DNA from: CAZWDO01 sp964632485 [NCBI: uncultured bacterium]
GTDB lineage: Bacteria > JAGOEH01
Assembly (NCBI GenBank): GCA_964632485.1
Contig: CAZWDO010000006.1
Location: forward strand, 1-55,093
Length of the DNA stretch: 55,093 nt
Direction: 5' to 3'
Part shown: positions 8,719-17,572 of the stretch, one piece after another
Numbering within the stretch: position 1 is the stretch's first letter
Layout of the letters: the number at the start of each line of letters is the position of its first letter
Position numbers and translations under genes: made by a program
The notes under the pieces: model-generated
Databases searched by the model: none
What the model saw: the letters and a program-made list of their open reading frames with translations, nothing else
Told to the model about the DNA's origin: nothing

Positions 8719-10125
8719 GTGTTAAGTTCTATTTTTTCTATCAATCCCCTCGACGGACGTTATGCCTCTAAAATGGCTCGGCTGCAGGATTGTTTTAGTG
8801 AAGCGGCTCTGATGCGTTATCGCTTGCGGGTGGAAATCGAATGGTTGATTTTTCAGGTTAATCAATTAAAAATCAATCAATTACCGGAGTTTAATACCTC
8901 GGTAATTGAACAGCTTCGGGCTTTGGAGTCGGTTTTTGGGGAATCGGAAATGACAGCCATTAAAGATTGGGAACGCAGAACCAACCACGACGTCAAGGCT
9001 TTAGAGTATTTTCTACGGGAGAAGATTGCCCTTATTGCCGGAGAGCGTTATTTAGAACATATTCACCTGTTTTGTACATCCGAGGATATCAATAATCTGG
9101 CGTATAGTTTAATGTTAAGGGCCGGATTGAGGGATATCCTTTTTCCTGCTTTGGAAAAAATATATGGTCAAATGTACGATTTGGGAGTTGAATTAGCGGA
9201 TGTTGTCATGATCGGCCGTACTCATGGCCAACCGGCGACTCCGACTACCGTCGGGAAAGAAATTATTAATTTTGTAGCGCGTCTTAAACCCATGATAGCA
9301 GAATTAAAGACTTGGCGGTTTGGCGGCAAATTTAATGGCGCTGTCGGCAATTTCAATGCGCATCTTTTTGTGTATCCGGATTTGGACTGGATATCCATTT
9401 CACGGGAGTTTGTGAGTCATTTGGGACTCACCCCCAATCTGTTTACTACCCAAATCGAACCGCATGACCATTGGGCAGAATTTTTTTTGCTAATCTCCCG
9501 CTTGAACACTGTTTTTTTGGACATAACCCGTGATTTTTGGTCCTATATTGCGATCGATTACTTTAAGCAACGCGCGATTGAGGGTGAAGTCGGCAGTTCA
9601 ACTATGCCGCATAAAGTGAATCCCATCGATTTTGAAAATGCGGAAGGAAACTTGGGGCTGGCTAATGCGCTGGCGGTTCATCTTGCCGCCAAACTGCCCG
9701 TCAGCCGCTGGCAACGGGATTTAAGCGATTCTACGGTGGAGCGGAATATGGGATTGGTCTTTGGCTATTCGTTATTGGCCCTTCAGTCTCTTTCCCGGGG
9801 TGTGTCAAAACTTGCGCTCAATCGATCCGCCATTCAGGACGATTGTGATAAAAATTACCAGATTTTAGCGGAAGCGATTCAATCCCTTTTACGTGTTCAG
9901 GGTGTTCCCGACGCTTACGATCAACTTAAAAAAATGACGCGCGGACAGATTATTACCAAGGCTACTTACGACAATTGGCTGGAGGCTCTGGTTGTTCCGC
10001 TGGAAATTAAAGAACAGTTAAAAAAACTTACGTTGGAATCATATTGTGGTTTGGCTAAAAAATTGGTTCGCTCTTTTAATCCCGCTTTGGATACTGACGC
10101 TACCATTTACCCTGCTGGCCGGTGA
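8719..10125 (+). CDS. purB: Adenylosuccinate lyase
   Basis: 468 residues from GTG 8719, six bases after GAAGGAG. A TTG at 8671 is in frame but lies inside the promoter and is rejected. The N-terminus (LSSIFSINPLDGRY) matches the E. coli-type PurB start. The fumarase/aspartase superfamily signature GSSTMPHKVNP is present, as are TSEDINN and GRTHGQPATP with the catalytic His. The enzyme releases fumarate from SAICAR and from adenylosuccinate in purine synthesis. The last 15 or so residues extend beyond the usual end and overlap the start of the next gene. purC follows one gene later. Confidence 0.95.
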   Translation: MLSSIFSINPLDGRYASKMARLQDCFSEAALMRYRLRVEIEWLIFQVNQLKINQLPEFNTSVIEQLRALESVFGESEMTAIKDWERRTNHDVKALEYFLREKIALIAGERYLEHIHLFCTSEDINNLAYSLMLRAGLRDILFPALEKIYGQMYDLGVELADVVMIGRTHGQPATPTTVGKEIINFVARLKPMIAELKTWRFGGKFNGAVGNFNAHLFVYPDLDWISISREFVSHLGLTPNLFTTQIEPHDHWAEFFLLISRLNTVFLDITRDFWSYIAIDYFKQRAIEGEVGSSTMPHKVNPIDFENAEGNLGLANALAVHLAAKLPVSRWQRDLSDSTVERNMGLVFGYSLLALQSLSRGVSKLALNRSAIQDDCDKNYQILAEAIQSLLRVQGVPDAYDQLKKMTRGQIITKATYDNWLEALVVPLEIKEQLKKLTLESYCGLAKKLVRSFNPALDTDATIYPAGR

Positions 10126-10825
10126 TCCGGATAGCCTGGAAATTGAGTACGTGATTCATTTTTTTGATACGGTGTCCTATATTCCGGACACGTTGGCCCC
10201 AGCCGCGGTAATCGATCCCAAATTGAGGACGGATTGCAGTTCGGGTGATTATCAAGTTCCTGATGCTTTGAAGCTTTATCCGTTCCGGAGCGCAAAAATC
10301 ATGTATGTGTTTTCATGTGATACCCTTCGGGATACGATGTGGTATTATATCGATTGCTATGGCGGAAAACAGCTTTTTATCACTCGGAAACGGAATCAGA
10401 CCTGGTATAAACTGATGGATTTGGCGCAACCTGTCCGATTTATCTATCAGAAGGATGATCCGATAGGCTATGTGGTAGATAATGAGTTGAGCGGGCTGAT
10501 TGATTCGCTGAAACAGCTTTCCGAAACAGGACAAAACAATTTTCTTGAACGGATACGGATGGCCGCCGGAGTTTTGTGCAATCAAATGGAGATTCATTTT
10601 GCCGGGATTGGGCGTGTGGCCGGTCGTTCCTGTTTGAAAATTTATTTGGCGCGTTTTAAGAAACAGGTTTGGTACTGGAAAAAAATCATTTTGAAAACCA
10701 TGACCGAATTATCGGATGGATCATTTGAAACCATTGAAGCGCATGATGTTAAAATTGATTTACCTTTGGCGGATTCTCTTTTTCTTATCCCCCATAAACA
10801 ATGGCAAAAAGTAAATTTAGACTGA
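10046..10825 (+). CDS. Exported protein of unknown function (DUF3108-like?)
   Basis: 259 residues from GTG 10046, overlapping the last 80 bases of purB in another frame. The overlap encodes a convincing signal peptide (WFALLIPLWILTLPFTLLA, cleavage near residue 25), which supports this start even though no strong ribosome site is seen. The mature part is beta-rich and ends in a segment with 'SFETIEAHDVKIDLPLADSL', resembling lipoprotein/outer-membrane localisation folds. I cannot name a family with confidence. It lies between purB and purC (9 bases to purC), probably co-transcribed. Confidence 0.65.
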   Translation: MVWLKNWFALLIPLWILTLPFTLLAGDPDSLEIEYVIHFFDTVSYIPDTLAPAAVIDPKLRTDCSSGDYQVPDALKLYPFRSAKIMYVFSCDTLRDTMWYYIDCYGGKQLFITRKRNQTWYKLMDLAQPVRFIYQKDDPIGYVVDNELSGLIDSLKQLSETGQNNFLERIRMAAGVLCNQMEIHFAGIGRVAGRSCLKIYLARFKKQVWYWKKIILKTMTELSDGSFETIEAHDVKIDLPLADSLFLIPHKQWQKVNLD

Positions 10826-10834
10826 GGAGTTTGT

Positions 10835-11773
10835 ATGGATACCAATAAGATACTGGCGCAAATACCTTTTGCTTTAAAAGAAACCCAATTCCCTTTCCCT
10901 AATAAAATCACGGGTAAGGTCCGGGATAGTTATATCATTGATGATAAACGGATTATAATCGTGACGGATCGGATATCTGCCTTTGATCGGGTTTTGGGGA
11001 CTTTACCATTCAAAGGGGAAATCCTTCAGGCTGTGAGTAATTATTGGTTTCAGCAAACTGAGGATATTATTCCCAATCATATCATTGACACTCCGGATCC
11101 GAATGCGATAATTGTCAGGAATTGCCGGACGTTACCCGTTGAAGTGATTGTTCGTGGATATATTACCGGCAGCCTTTGGCGAGCCTATCAAACAGGAGAG
11201 CGCGAAATGTACGGTATCCGCTTTGCGGAGGGTTTGCAGCAGAATCAGGCGTTTGAGCAACCGATTATAACCCCTTCTACCAAAGCGGAACAAGGTGAAC
11301 ATGATGCGCCGTTGACTCCCCGGGAAATCATCGAGGGTGGATGGGTGGAGGCGGGATTATGGCGCCGGATTGAAGAAATTGCTCTGGCTCTGTTCCATCG
11401 TGGGCAGGAAATTGCGCTGGAGAAAGGATTGATCCTGGTGGATACGAAATATGAGTTTGGTCTTTGGAATGAGGAGTTGATCCTGATTGATGAGGTTCAC
11501 ACTCCGGACTCATCCCGGTATTGGTATGAGGATTCATATCAAACCGGAACGCCCCGCCAGCTCGATAAGGAGTATATCCGGCAATGGTTGATTGAACTTG
11601 GATTCATGGGGGAGGGCGTTATTCCCGAACTGACTCATCCGGTGATCTGTGAAGCCGTTGAACGTTATTTAACGATATATCGACTATTTTTAAATCATGA
11701 TCTGGAAACTCGGCCCGGCAATGTGTATGAGCGACTGGAAGGAAACCTGCGACATTATGGCATCCTTGTATAA
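10835..11773 (+). CDS. purC: Phosphoribosylaminoimidazole-succinocarboxamide synthase (SAICAR synthase)
   Basis: 312 residues with GAGGAG a few bases before ATG 10835. Motifs: GKVRDSY (P-loop-like ATP site), TDRISAFDRV, EVIVRGYITGSLW and VDTKYEFG, all diagnostic of PurC. The enzyme joins aspartate to CAIR using ATP. The length (about 300) is that of the longer, yeast-like class rather than the 237-residue E. coli class. It sits in one transcript with purB, the enzyme that acts next on its product. Confidence 0.96.
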   Translation: MDTNKILAQIPFALKETQFPFPNKITGKVRDSYIIDDKRIIIVTDRISAFDRVLGTLPFKGEILQAVSNYWFQQTEDIIPNHIIDTPDPNAIIVRNCRTLPVEVIVRGYITGSLWRAYQTGEREMYGIRFAEGLQQNQAFEQPIITPSTKAEQGEHDAPLTPREIIEGGWVEAGLWRRIEEIALALFHRGQEIALEKGLILVDTKYEFGLWNEELILIDEVHTPDSSRYWYEDSYQTGTPRQLDKEYIRQWLIELGFMGEGVIPELTHPVICEAVERYLTIYRLFLNHDLETRPGNVYERLEGNLRHYGILV

Positions 11774-12131
11774 ATGGCTTTGCATGGCGCTGGTTTGGAC
11801 GGGGATCGAAACCCAGGCGGATTTCAGATTTGATAAACCTGCGGAATTCTCGTTTCCGCCCAGGGAAGCAGTCGACCACTCTTTTTTTATTGAAACTGAC
11901 AGTATAATGGATAGCGTTATGTTCTCCTGGCAGGGGATTCCCCGGGAGATTACCGTATTGACTTTGAGCCGATGTCTTCCCTGTCAAAGCCGGCGCTGGC
12001 AAGTTGTGTTAGTCGGTCCTCCTGTTTTTCCCGCTGATTCTCAATTTGATGCGTGGATTTGGGCGGCCAATCAACGCCTGGAAAAAGATTCGCTGCATTT
12101 GGTTTTTAACAACAGGAATTATGATGATTAA
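11757..12131 (+). CDS. Small exported protein of unknown function
   Basis: 124 residues from ATG 11757 with AAGGAAA upstream; the start lies inside the 3' end of purC (17-base overlap). The first 20 residues (MASLYKWLCMALVWTGIETQ) look like a signal peptide. The rest has a paired cysteine motif CLPC near residue 77, suggestive of a redox-active or disulfide pair. An earlier in-frame ATG at 11697 is less likely because it would bury the signal sequence. No family is recognised. Its stop overlaps the start of the YkgJ-like gene. Confidence 0.5.
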   Translation: MASLYKWLCMALVWTGIETQADFRFDKPAEFSFPPREAVDHSFFIETDSIMDSVMFSWQGIPREITVLTLSRCLPCQSRRWQVVLVGPPVFPADSQFDAWIWAANQRLEKDSLHLVFNNRNYDD

Positions 12132-12558
12132 ATTTGAGTGCCAGCAGTGTGGCCACTGCTGTCAGGGCGAACCCGGATACGTTTTTATTTCGCCGGAAGA
12201 CATTAGACGAATTTCCATTTACCTGCGTTTGAAGCCGAAACTGTTCTTAGAACGCTATGCCCGACGGGTCAATTTGCCCTGGCGCTGTGAATATAGTCTG
12301 AATGAGTTCGATGATGGACGTTGTGTTTTTTTCGATAATGGGTGTAAAATATATCCGGCGCGTCCCGTTCAATGTTCGACGTTTCCTTTTTGGCCGCCCT
12401 ATTTAAAAAATGTTGAGGAGTTTCAGAAATTGGTTCGCAACTGTCCGGGATATGGCCAGGGAAAAAGCTATAATGAAGATGAGATATTTGAAATCTGCAA
12501 CGTGTATATGCGTGAGTTGATGTTCGATTCCGGGGAATCACGGAATAATAACGAGTGA
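12121..12558 (+). CDS. YkgJ-family cysteine-cluster protein (putative metal/Fe-S binding)
   Basis: 145 residues from ATG 12121, which overlaps the preceding stop. The N-terminal CQQCGHCC cluster followed by FISPEDI, and the later C-x(9)-C-x(5)-YPARPVQCSTFPFW stretch, are the hallmarks of the YkgJ/CxxCxxCC family (PF03692, formerly UPF0153). Family members are thought to bind zinc or an Fe-S cluster; the biochemical role is not established. An upstream extension to 12046 would overlap the previous gene and has no family counterpart. Cytoplasmic. Confidence 0.88.
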   Translation: MMIKFECQQCGHCCQGEPGYVFISPEDIRRISIYLRLKPKLFLERYARRVNLPWRCEYSLNEFDDGRCVFFDNGCKIYPARPVQCSTFPFWPPYLKNVEEFQKLVRNCPGYGQGKSYNEDEIFEICNVYMRELMFDSGESRNNNE

Positions 12559-12578
12559 GTCAGACAAGGAGCAATCAG

Positions 12579-14072
12579 TTGAACGATATTGAAACGACAT
12601 TAATGGAATTCAGCGGTGCAATTGATCATAATTCCGCGCATTTAGCGCTTATTCTGGCTGCCGGCCATGGCAAGCGTATCAAGTCGGAAAAATCGAAAAT
12701 GCTGCATACAATCTGGGGCAGAACCTCTATCGAACGGGTGGCGCGCGCCGTTTCAATCGGTCTGAAAACGGACAACCTGGTTTTTGTATTGGGAATCAAG
12801 GCGCTGGAAGTTTTAGCCGCTATTCCGAAAAACAAGAATTACCTTTTTGTTTACCAGCAAGATCAATTGGGAACCGGACATGCTGTACGAATCGCTTTTC
12901 AAAATCCTCAGGTCGCAACGTTTCCAGGTACAATTTATGTTTTTCCCGGGGATATCGGTTTGCTCTCCGCGCAAACTGTCAGTAATTTCGCTCAATCCTT
13001 CGACCATTGCGACGATGATATGATGGTGCTGACCGCAAATTATGAAGGAAATTCGATTGATAATTACTATGGCCGAATCGTTCGGGTCCCGCCCTCAGAT
13101 GCCTCCCGGACGCCCATTGAATCCGAGAATTCGGGTAAAGTCGTGGCTATTAAAGAGTTTAAAGACATCGCCGCCGGGGATGATCATCGACTTTTTAGTT
13201 TTAACTATCATGGACGATCGATTGATTTCAATAAGCGGGAGCTGCTCGATATTAACGAGTTCAATACCAGTATTTATGCCTACCGTCCCCATTTGTTGCG
13301 TGAATATATCTATCAGATTCGTTCCGAAAATGTCCAGAAAGAAAATTATTTAACCGATTTGATTGAAATTTATAATGAAAAGAAGCGGCAGGTAGGCGCT
13401 TTTACCATACATGATCCCAATCAGGTGTTGGGTTTTAATAATAAAAGTGTATTAAAACAGATGGAAAATATTCACCAGTCAAAAGTTTATGAGCAGTTAA
13501 AAGATATCGTCACTATCGAAAGCAGTGAGCATTTTTTTATTGCTGATGAAGTGGTGGAGCAGATTCTGGCAATGGACAGGGAAGGAAAACCTCTGGATAT
13601 TTATATCGGCATGAATGTATCGATTGGCCCGGAGGTGAAATTGAGCCGGAACATTACCATTCAAAAAAACTCAATATTTGAGGGTTCCATCGATATCCAA
13701 TCCAATGTAACCATTGGTGAAAACTGTATTTTTTCCAATTATCCCCATCAAATGATCCGTATCGGCGAAGGAACCTGCCTGGTTGGAAGCTGTCGGATTA
13801 AGGGACAAGTAACCATTGGCTCTGCCTGTCGCATTGAATCATCGGTGCGTCTGACCGGGAACGATGAATTCCCTGTTTGTTTGGGAGATAATGTGATTAT
13901 TAAAGGAACCAGTTATATTTTTGGTTCAATCGTTGAATCCGGAGTATTGATTGAACATTCAGTTATTCGGCAAAAACATGTAGAAGCGATTCAACGAAAA
14001 GATGGGAAAATTCAGCCGGTTCGTTATATTTTGCCATTACCGGAAGGGATGGATTCGTTACGTGAGCGTTGA
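12579..14072 (+). CDS. GlmU-like nucleotidyltransferase with left-handed beta-helix
   Basis: 497 residues if TTG 12579 is used; it has AAGGAGC at proper distance. GTG 12555 is an in-frame alternative that overlaps the previous stop. The N-terminal NTP-transferase domain (about 25-260) carries LILAAGHGKRIKSEKSKMLH, the GlmU-type pyrophosphorylase signature, and QLGTGHA. The C-terminal part (about 340-470) has hexapeptide repeats of a left-handed beta-helix. The region that holds the acetyltransferase catalytic His in true GlmU is not recognisable. The gene probably supplies a UDP-sugar, most likely UDP-GlcNAc, but may not be bifunctional. Its stop overlaps the sigma factor start. Confidence 0.8.
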   Translation: MNDIETTLMEFSGAIDHNSAHLALILAAGHGKRIKSEKSKMLHTIWGRTSIERVARAVSIGLKTDNLVFVLGIKALEVLAAIPKNKNYLFVYQQDQLGTGHAVRIAFQNPQVATFPGTIYVFPGDIGLLSAQTVSNFAQSFDHCDDDMMVLTANYEGNSIDNYYGRIVRVPPSDASRTPIESENSGKVVAIKEFKDIAAGDDHRLFSFNYHGRSIDFNKRELLDINEFNTSIYAYRPHLLREYIYQIRSENVQKENYLTDLIEIYNEKKRQVGAFTIHDPNQVLGFNNKSVLKQMENIHQSKVYEQLKDIVTIESSEHFFIADEVVEQILAMDREGKPLDIYIGMNVSIGPEVKLSRNITIQKNSIFEGSIDIQSNVTIGENCIFSNYPHQMIRIGEGTCLVGSCRIKGQVTIGSACRIESSVRLTGNDEFPVCLGDNVIIKGTSYIFGSIVESGVLIEHSVIRQKHVEAIQRKDGKIQPVRYILPLPEGMDSLRER

Positions 14073-14638
14073 TGGACGATATTAGAGCAACGATTCGCCG
14101 CGCTCAGTCGGGCGATGAACAAGCTTTTCGTGAGATTATGGAGAATTATCGCGATGCGGTTTATCGCTATATTCATTCCATTTTAAACAACAATGAAGAT
14201 GCTGAAGATGTTTTGCAAGAAGTATTTTTAAAAGCATTTCGCTCGTTGAGCCGTTTCATGATCGAATACTCGTTTTATAAATGGTTGATGAAAATAGCCT
14301 GTAACACCTGTATTGATTTTATGCGTAAGAAAAAGCTTCCGACCGTATCGATTCGACGTTCTTCCGTCAATTGCGATGAAGATGATTATGAAATCGAAAT
14401 AGCGGATCCGCTGGGGGATCCCGATACGGTTTACAAACAGCATGAAACCCGGGAAAAACTGGACAAGGAAATCCATTTATTGCCGGAGATATATCGGGAT
14501 TTGATCATTATGCGTTTTTTTGAGCAGTTGTCCTATGAGGAGATCGCCCGGCGTCTGACCATTCCGGAAGGAACTGTCAAGACACGTATTTTCCGGGCGC
14601 GGGAGATGCTAAAAGAAAAATTTGCCGGGTGGTATTGA
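14072..14638 (+). CDS. ECF-type RNA polymerase sigma factor
   Basis: 188 residues from ATG 14072, sharing one base with the preceding stop (TGATG), so translation is likely coupled. Region 2 (about 10-75) includes AEDVLQEVFLKAFRSL and the WLMKIACN segment. Region 4 (about 130-185) has LPEIYRDLIIMRFFEQLSYEEIARRL and GTVKTRIFRARE, the helix-turn-helix for the -35 box. The two-domain layout is that of extracytoplasmic-function sigma factors. No classical zinc-binding anti-sigma gene follows; instead a bactofilin-like membrane protein begins two bases after its stop. Confidence 0.93.
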   Translation: MDDIRATIRRAQSGDEQAFREIMENYRDAVYRYIHSILNNNEDAEDVLQEVFLKAFRSLSRFMIEYSFYKWLMKIACNTCIDFMRKKKLPTVSIRRSSVNCDEDDYEIEIADPLGDPDTVYKQHETREKLDKEIHLLPEIYRDLIIMRFFEQLSYEEIARRLTIPEGTVKTRIFRAREMLKEKFAGWY

Positions 14639-14639
14639 T

Positions 14640-15710
14640 ATGCGTCGAACCAATTTTTTAATTCTTTTTGTTTTGTTTGGGCTGCAGACCAGCATGATTG
14701 ATGGAGCGGATATTCCTGAATCCACACTGGTTATTGACAGTAGCCGGGATTCATTCAATCAATATCTGGTGGGAATTCGATCCAACATTGCCCGCGCGGA
14801 AATCGTTCTCAATTATCTGGATTCTTTGAAATCCTGGAAGAAAACTCAGGATTCGCTTACGGTTCCAAAAATTAGCAATAATATATATCGTGTGATCATT
14901 TTGGGGGATTCTGTCGTGATACCGTCGGGAACAGTTATGACGGGACAGATTTTTACGTTGTTTACGAAAGTTGTGGTTCATGGAGAGTTCAACGGCTCTA
15001 TTTCTGTTTTGGGTAATGATGTTGAAATTGATCATGATGCTGTTGTTGATGCGGATATTGTTATTCTTATAGGAAAATTGTTTGATTCTTCGATGGTTGA
15101 TTACCGTTTAGGCAAGCGGGTTGTGCTTGACCCTCAGTTTTTTTCTCCGACCTCGGCTGACAGGCCGCATTTTTGGGATAGTCTGATCTGGATTTCCGTA
15201 TTTTTACTGGTTTCCTTGGTCGTGTTTAATTTGCGCAAAACGAATCTAATGCGCTTGTATGAAAATTTAGAATCGCATTCTGTGCGGAATTTTTTATGGG
15301 GCGTTTCAGCTTATCTAATGTTTTTTCCCATAGCGCTCTTATGTTTAATCATGATTGTCGGAATCCCTTTTTTGATTCCACTGGCCATTTTTTATGCGTG
15401 GGGCAGTTTTCTCGGATATTTGGCAGTAATTCTCTGGTTAAGTCATTTTTTGATTCAGCGGTTCAAATGGCATATCCACCCACTATTATTGTTTGGACTA
15501 CTCATTGTGGCCTTTGAAATCTGGGAATCTGTTTTATACCTGATTTATACCATTACGCCTTTAAAAGCATATTTGCATCAATCCTCACTTTTCTGGATGA
15601 CCCGTATCGCGCGGCTTTTAATGTTAAGTTGGGGATTTGGAACCTATGTTAGTGGATTGTCATTTTGGCGGGAGCGATGGCTTTTCCCCATTCAAAAAAA
15701 GGATAAATAG
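14640..15710 (+). CDS. Membrane protein with exported bactofilin-like segment
   Basis: 356 residues from ATG 14640, immediately after the sigma-factor stop. Layout: signal peptide (about 5-22), an exported region, and a short run of beta-helical repeats like those of bactofilins at about 85-140 (GDSVVIPSGTVMTGQIF and following). Then come about four transmembrane helices between residues 185 and 340, the first being LIWISVFLLVSLVVFNL. Bactofilin domains normally polymerise in the cytoplasm; here the domain precedes the helices and should face the periplasm. Tight coupling to the ECF sigma gene suggests a role in envelope sensing, possibly as an atypical anti-sigma partner. That is inference only. 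Confidence 0.7.
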   Translation: MRRTNFLILFVLFGLQTSMIDGADIPESTLVIDSSRDSFNQYLVGIRSNIARAEIVLNYLDSLKSWKKTQDSLTVPKISNNIYRVIILGDSVVIPSGTVMTGQIFTLFTKVVVHGEFNGSISVLGNDVEIDHDAVVDADIVILIGKLFDSSMVDYRLGKRVVLDPQFFSPTSADRPHFWDSLIWISVFLLVSLVVFNLRKTNLMRLYENLESHSVRNFLWGVSAYLMFFPIALLCLIMIVGIPFLIPLAIFYAWGSFLGYLAVILWLSHFLIQRFKWHIHPLLLFGLLIVAFEIWESVLYLIYTITPLKAYLHQSSLFWMTRIARLLMLSWGFGTYVSGLSFWRERWLFPIQKKDK

Positions 15711-15770
15711 TAAAAAACCTCTAAAATTTAAAAAAAACCCAAAAAAAAAAGTAAAAATTGAAAATTATGC

Positions 15771-15798
15771 TTGATTTAATGAAAAAAAAATATAAATT
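15771..15798 (+). promoter_or_regulatory. Probable promoter of the ffh-rpsP block
   Basis: TTGATT (15771-15776), a 16-base spacer and TAAATT (15793-15798) in a very A-rich intergenic stretch; AAGGAA lies six bases before the ffh ATG. The same -10 hexamer occurs at 36418. Confidence 0.45.
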
Positions 15799-15829
15799 AA
15801 GTACTTAAAAATTTCATGTAAGGAATGTC

Positions 15830-17164
15830 ATGTTTACTGATTTAACTGAAAAATTCGACCTGATTTTTAAAAAACTTCGCGGTCAGGCTAAAATTACTGA
15901 AAGTAATATTGAAGAGGCCATTAAGGAAATACGGTTGGCATTGCTGGCCGCCGATGTTAATTATAAAGTGGTTAAAGACTTGATCCAGCGCGTCAAGGAA
16001 CAAGCGTTGGGGCAGGATGTATTATTAAGTATTTCAGCCGGCCAGGTATTTGTTAAAATTGTTTATGATGAATTGGTCCGGATTTTAGGAAGCCAGCATA
16101 CTCGACTGCAACTTCATGGAGAAGCGCCCTATGTAATTATGCTGTGCGGCTTGCAGGGATCAGGGAAGACCACGTTTGCCGGGAAGTTAGCGAATTATCT
16201 CCGCAAAGAAAAGAAACAGCCCTTATTGGTGGCGGCTGATATTTATCGCCCCGCCGCTATTGATCAATTAATCAAAGTCGGCGCCAGTTTGGGTCTCGAA
16301 GTCTATCATGAAATGGATAGTCAGGATGCGGTCGGTATTTGTCAACGAGCCTACCAGCATGCGCTGAAAAAATTATACAACGTGATCATTCTGGATACTG
16401 CCGGTCGGTTGCATATTGATGAGTCCATGATGGATGAGTTGGAAGCGATTCGCGCCAAGCTGAAACCGGTGGAAATTTTGTTGGTGGTGGATGCGATGAT
16501 TGGACAGGATGCCGTGAATATGGCGCGTGAGTTCAACAACCGTCTGGCCGTTACGGGCTTGGTGATGACGAAGCTGGATGGCGATACGCGCGGAGGCGCA
16601 GCGCTTTCTATTGTCCAGGTAACCCAAAAACCGATCAAATTTGCCGGGATTGGTGAAAAACTCAGTGACTTGGAACTCTTTCATCCCGAACGAATGGCCT
16701 CTCGTATTCTCGGGATGGGTGATATTGTCAGCTTGGTGGAAAAAGCGCAGGAGACTTTCGATTCGAAAAACGCCCAGGAAATGGAGAAAAAGCTCCGGAA
16801 GAATCAATTTACCCTGGCCGATTTTCTGCAGCAACTGCGGCAAATCCAAAAAATGGGTTCGCTTGAACAGTTAATGTCCTATATCCCAGGCTTTAATCAA
16901 TCTATGATGAAAGATGTTCAGGTTGACAATCGTCAATTAAAATATGTTGAAGCGATCATCCTGGCGATGACTCCCGGAGAACGGGATAAACCGGAAATCA
17001 TTAATGGCAGTCGCCGAAAACGGATTGCGCTGGGAAGTGGACGAAGTGTGCAGGAAGTAAACCAACTTCTTAAGCAATTTGATATGATGAAAAAAATGAT
17101 GAAACGATTCGCTACCATGAATAAACGTGATATGTTCAAACAAATGAAACAGTTTAAAAAGTAA
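15830..17164 (+). CDS. ffh: Signal recognition particle protein
   Basis: 444 residues: helical N domain (1-90), GTPase G domain (about 95-295) with P-loop GLQGSGKTTFAGKLA, DTAGRL (G3), TKLDGDTRGG (G4) and GIGEKLSDLELF, then a methionine-rich M domain (about 300-444) that binds 4.5S RNA and signal sequences. SRP delivers nascent membrane proteins to FtsY/SecYEG. The C-terminal tail is rich in Met and Lys, as expected. It heads a typical ffh-rpsP-trmD-rplS translation cluster. Confidence 0.97.
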   Translation: MFTDLTEKFDLIFKKLRGQAKITESNIEEAIKEIRLALLAADVNYKVVKDLIQRVKEQALGQDVLLSISAGQVFVKIVYDELVRILGSQHTRLQLHGEAPYVIMLCGLQGSGKTTFAGKLANYLRKEKKQPLLVAADIYRPAAIDQLIKVGASLGLEVYHEMDSQDAVGICQRAYQHALKKLYNVIILDTAGRLHIDESMMDELEAIRAKLKPVEILLVVDAMIGQDAVNMAREFNNRLAVTGLVMTKLDGDTRGGAALSIVQVTQKPIKFAGIGEKLSDLELFHPERMASRILGMGDIVSLVEKAQETFDSKNAQEMEKKLRKNQFTLADFLQQLRQIQKMGSLEQLMSYIPGFNQSMMKDVQVDNRQLKYVEAIILAMTPGERDKPEIINGSRRKRIALGSGRSVQEVNQLLKQFDMMKKMMKRFATMNKRDMFKQMKQFKK

Positions 17165-17178
17165 CCGGAGGAAATAAA

Positions 17179-17538
17179 GTGTCAACTAAAATGCGACTGA
17201 CTCGTTTAGGTACTAAAAAGAAACCTTATTATCGGATTGTGGTGATCGATTCCCACGCCAAGCGTGATGGAAAATGTTTGGATGTGGTGGGACATTACAA
17301 TCCACTCACGACACCCCTGAGTGTTGATTTTAATGAAGAGAAGGTATCCAATTGGCTGGCAACTGGCGTTGTTTTATCGGATACCGTGAAGAATCTGTTG
17401 ACGAAAGTCCATTTTTTCCAAAAACAGGAATGGATAAGACAAGGAATGGATGAACAGACAATTGCTCAAAAAATAGCGGAATTTCCCATGATAAGGGAAA
17501 TCCCGAAAAAGAAGAAACCCGCCAAAAAAGCTGAATAG
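17179..17538 (+). CDS. rpsP: 30S ribosomal protein S16
   Basis: 119 residues from GTG 17179, preceded by CGGAGGAAATAAA. The start MSTKMRLTRLGTKKKPYYRI and the DSHAKRDGK and VGHYNPL elements are typical of bS16. The lysine/proline-rich tail makes it longer than the 82-residue E. coli protein, as in many FCB bacteria. It assembles early into the 30S body. It lies 14 bases after ffh. Confidence 0.97.
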   Translation: MSTKMRLTRLGTKKKPYYRIVVIDSHAKRDGKCLDVVGHYNPLTTPLSVDFNEEKVSNWLATGVVLSDTVKNLLTKVHFFQKQEWIRQGMDEQTIAQKIAEFPMIREIPKKKKPAKKAE

Positions 17539-17572
17539 TTCGTATTAATTTTATTGGCAAGAGGAACAACTT

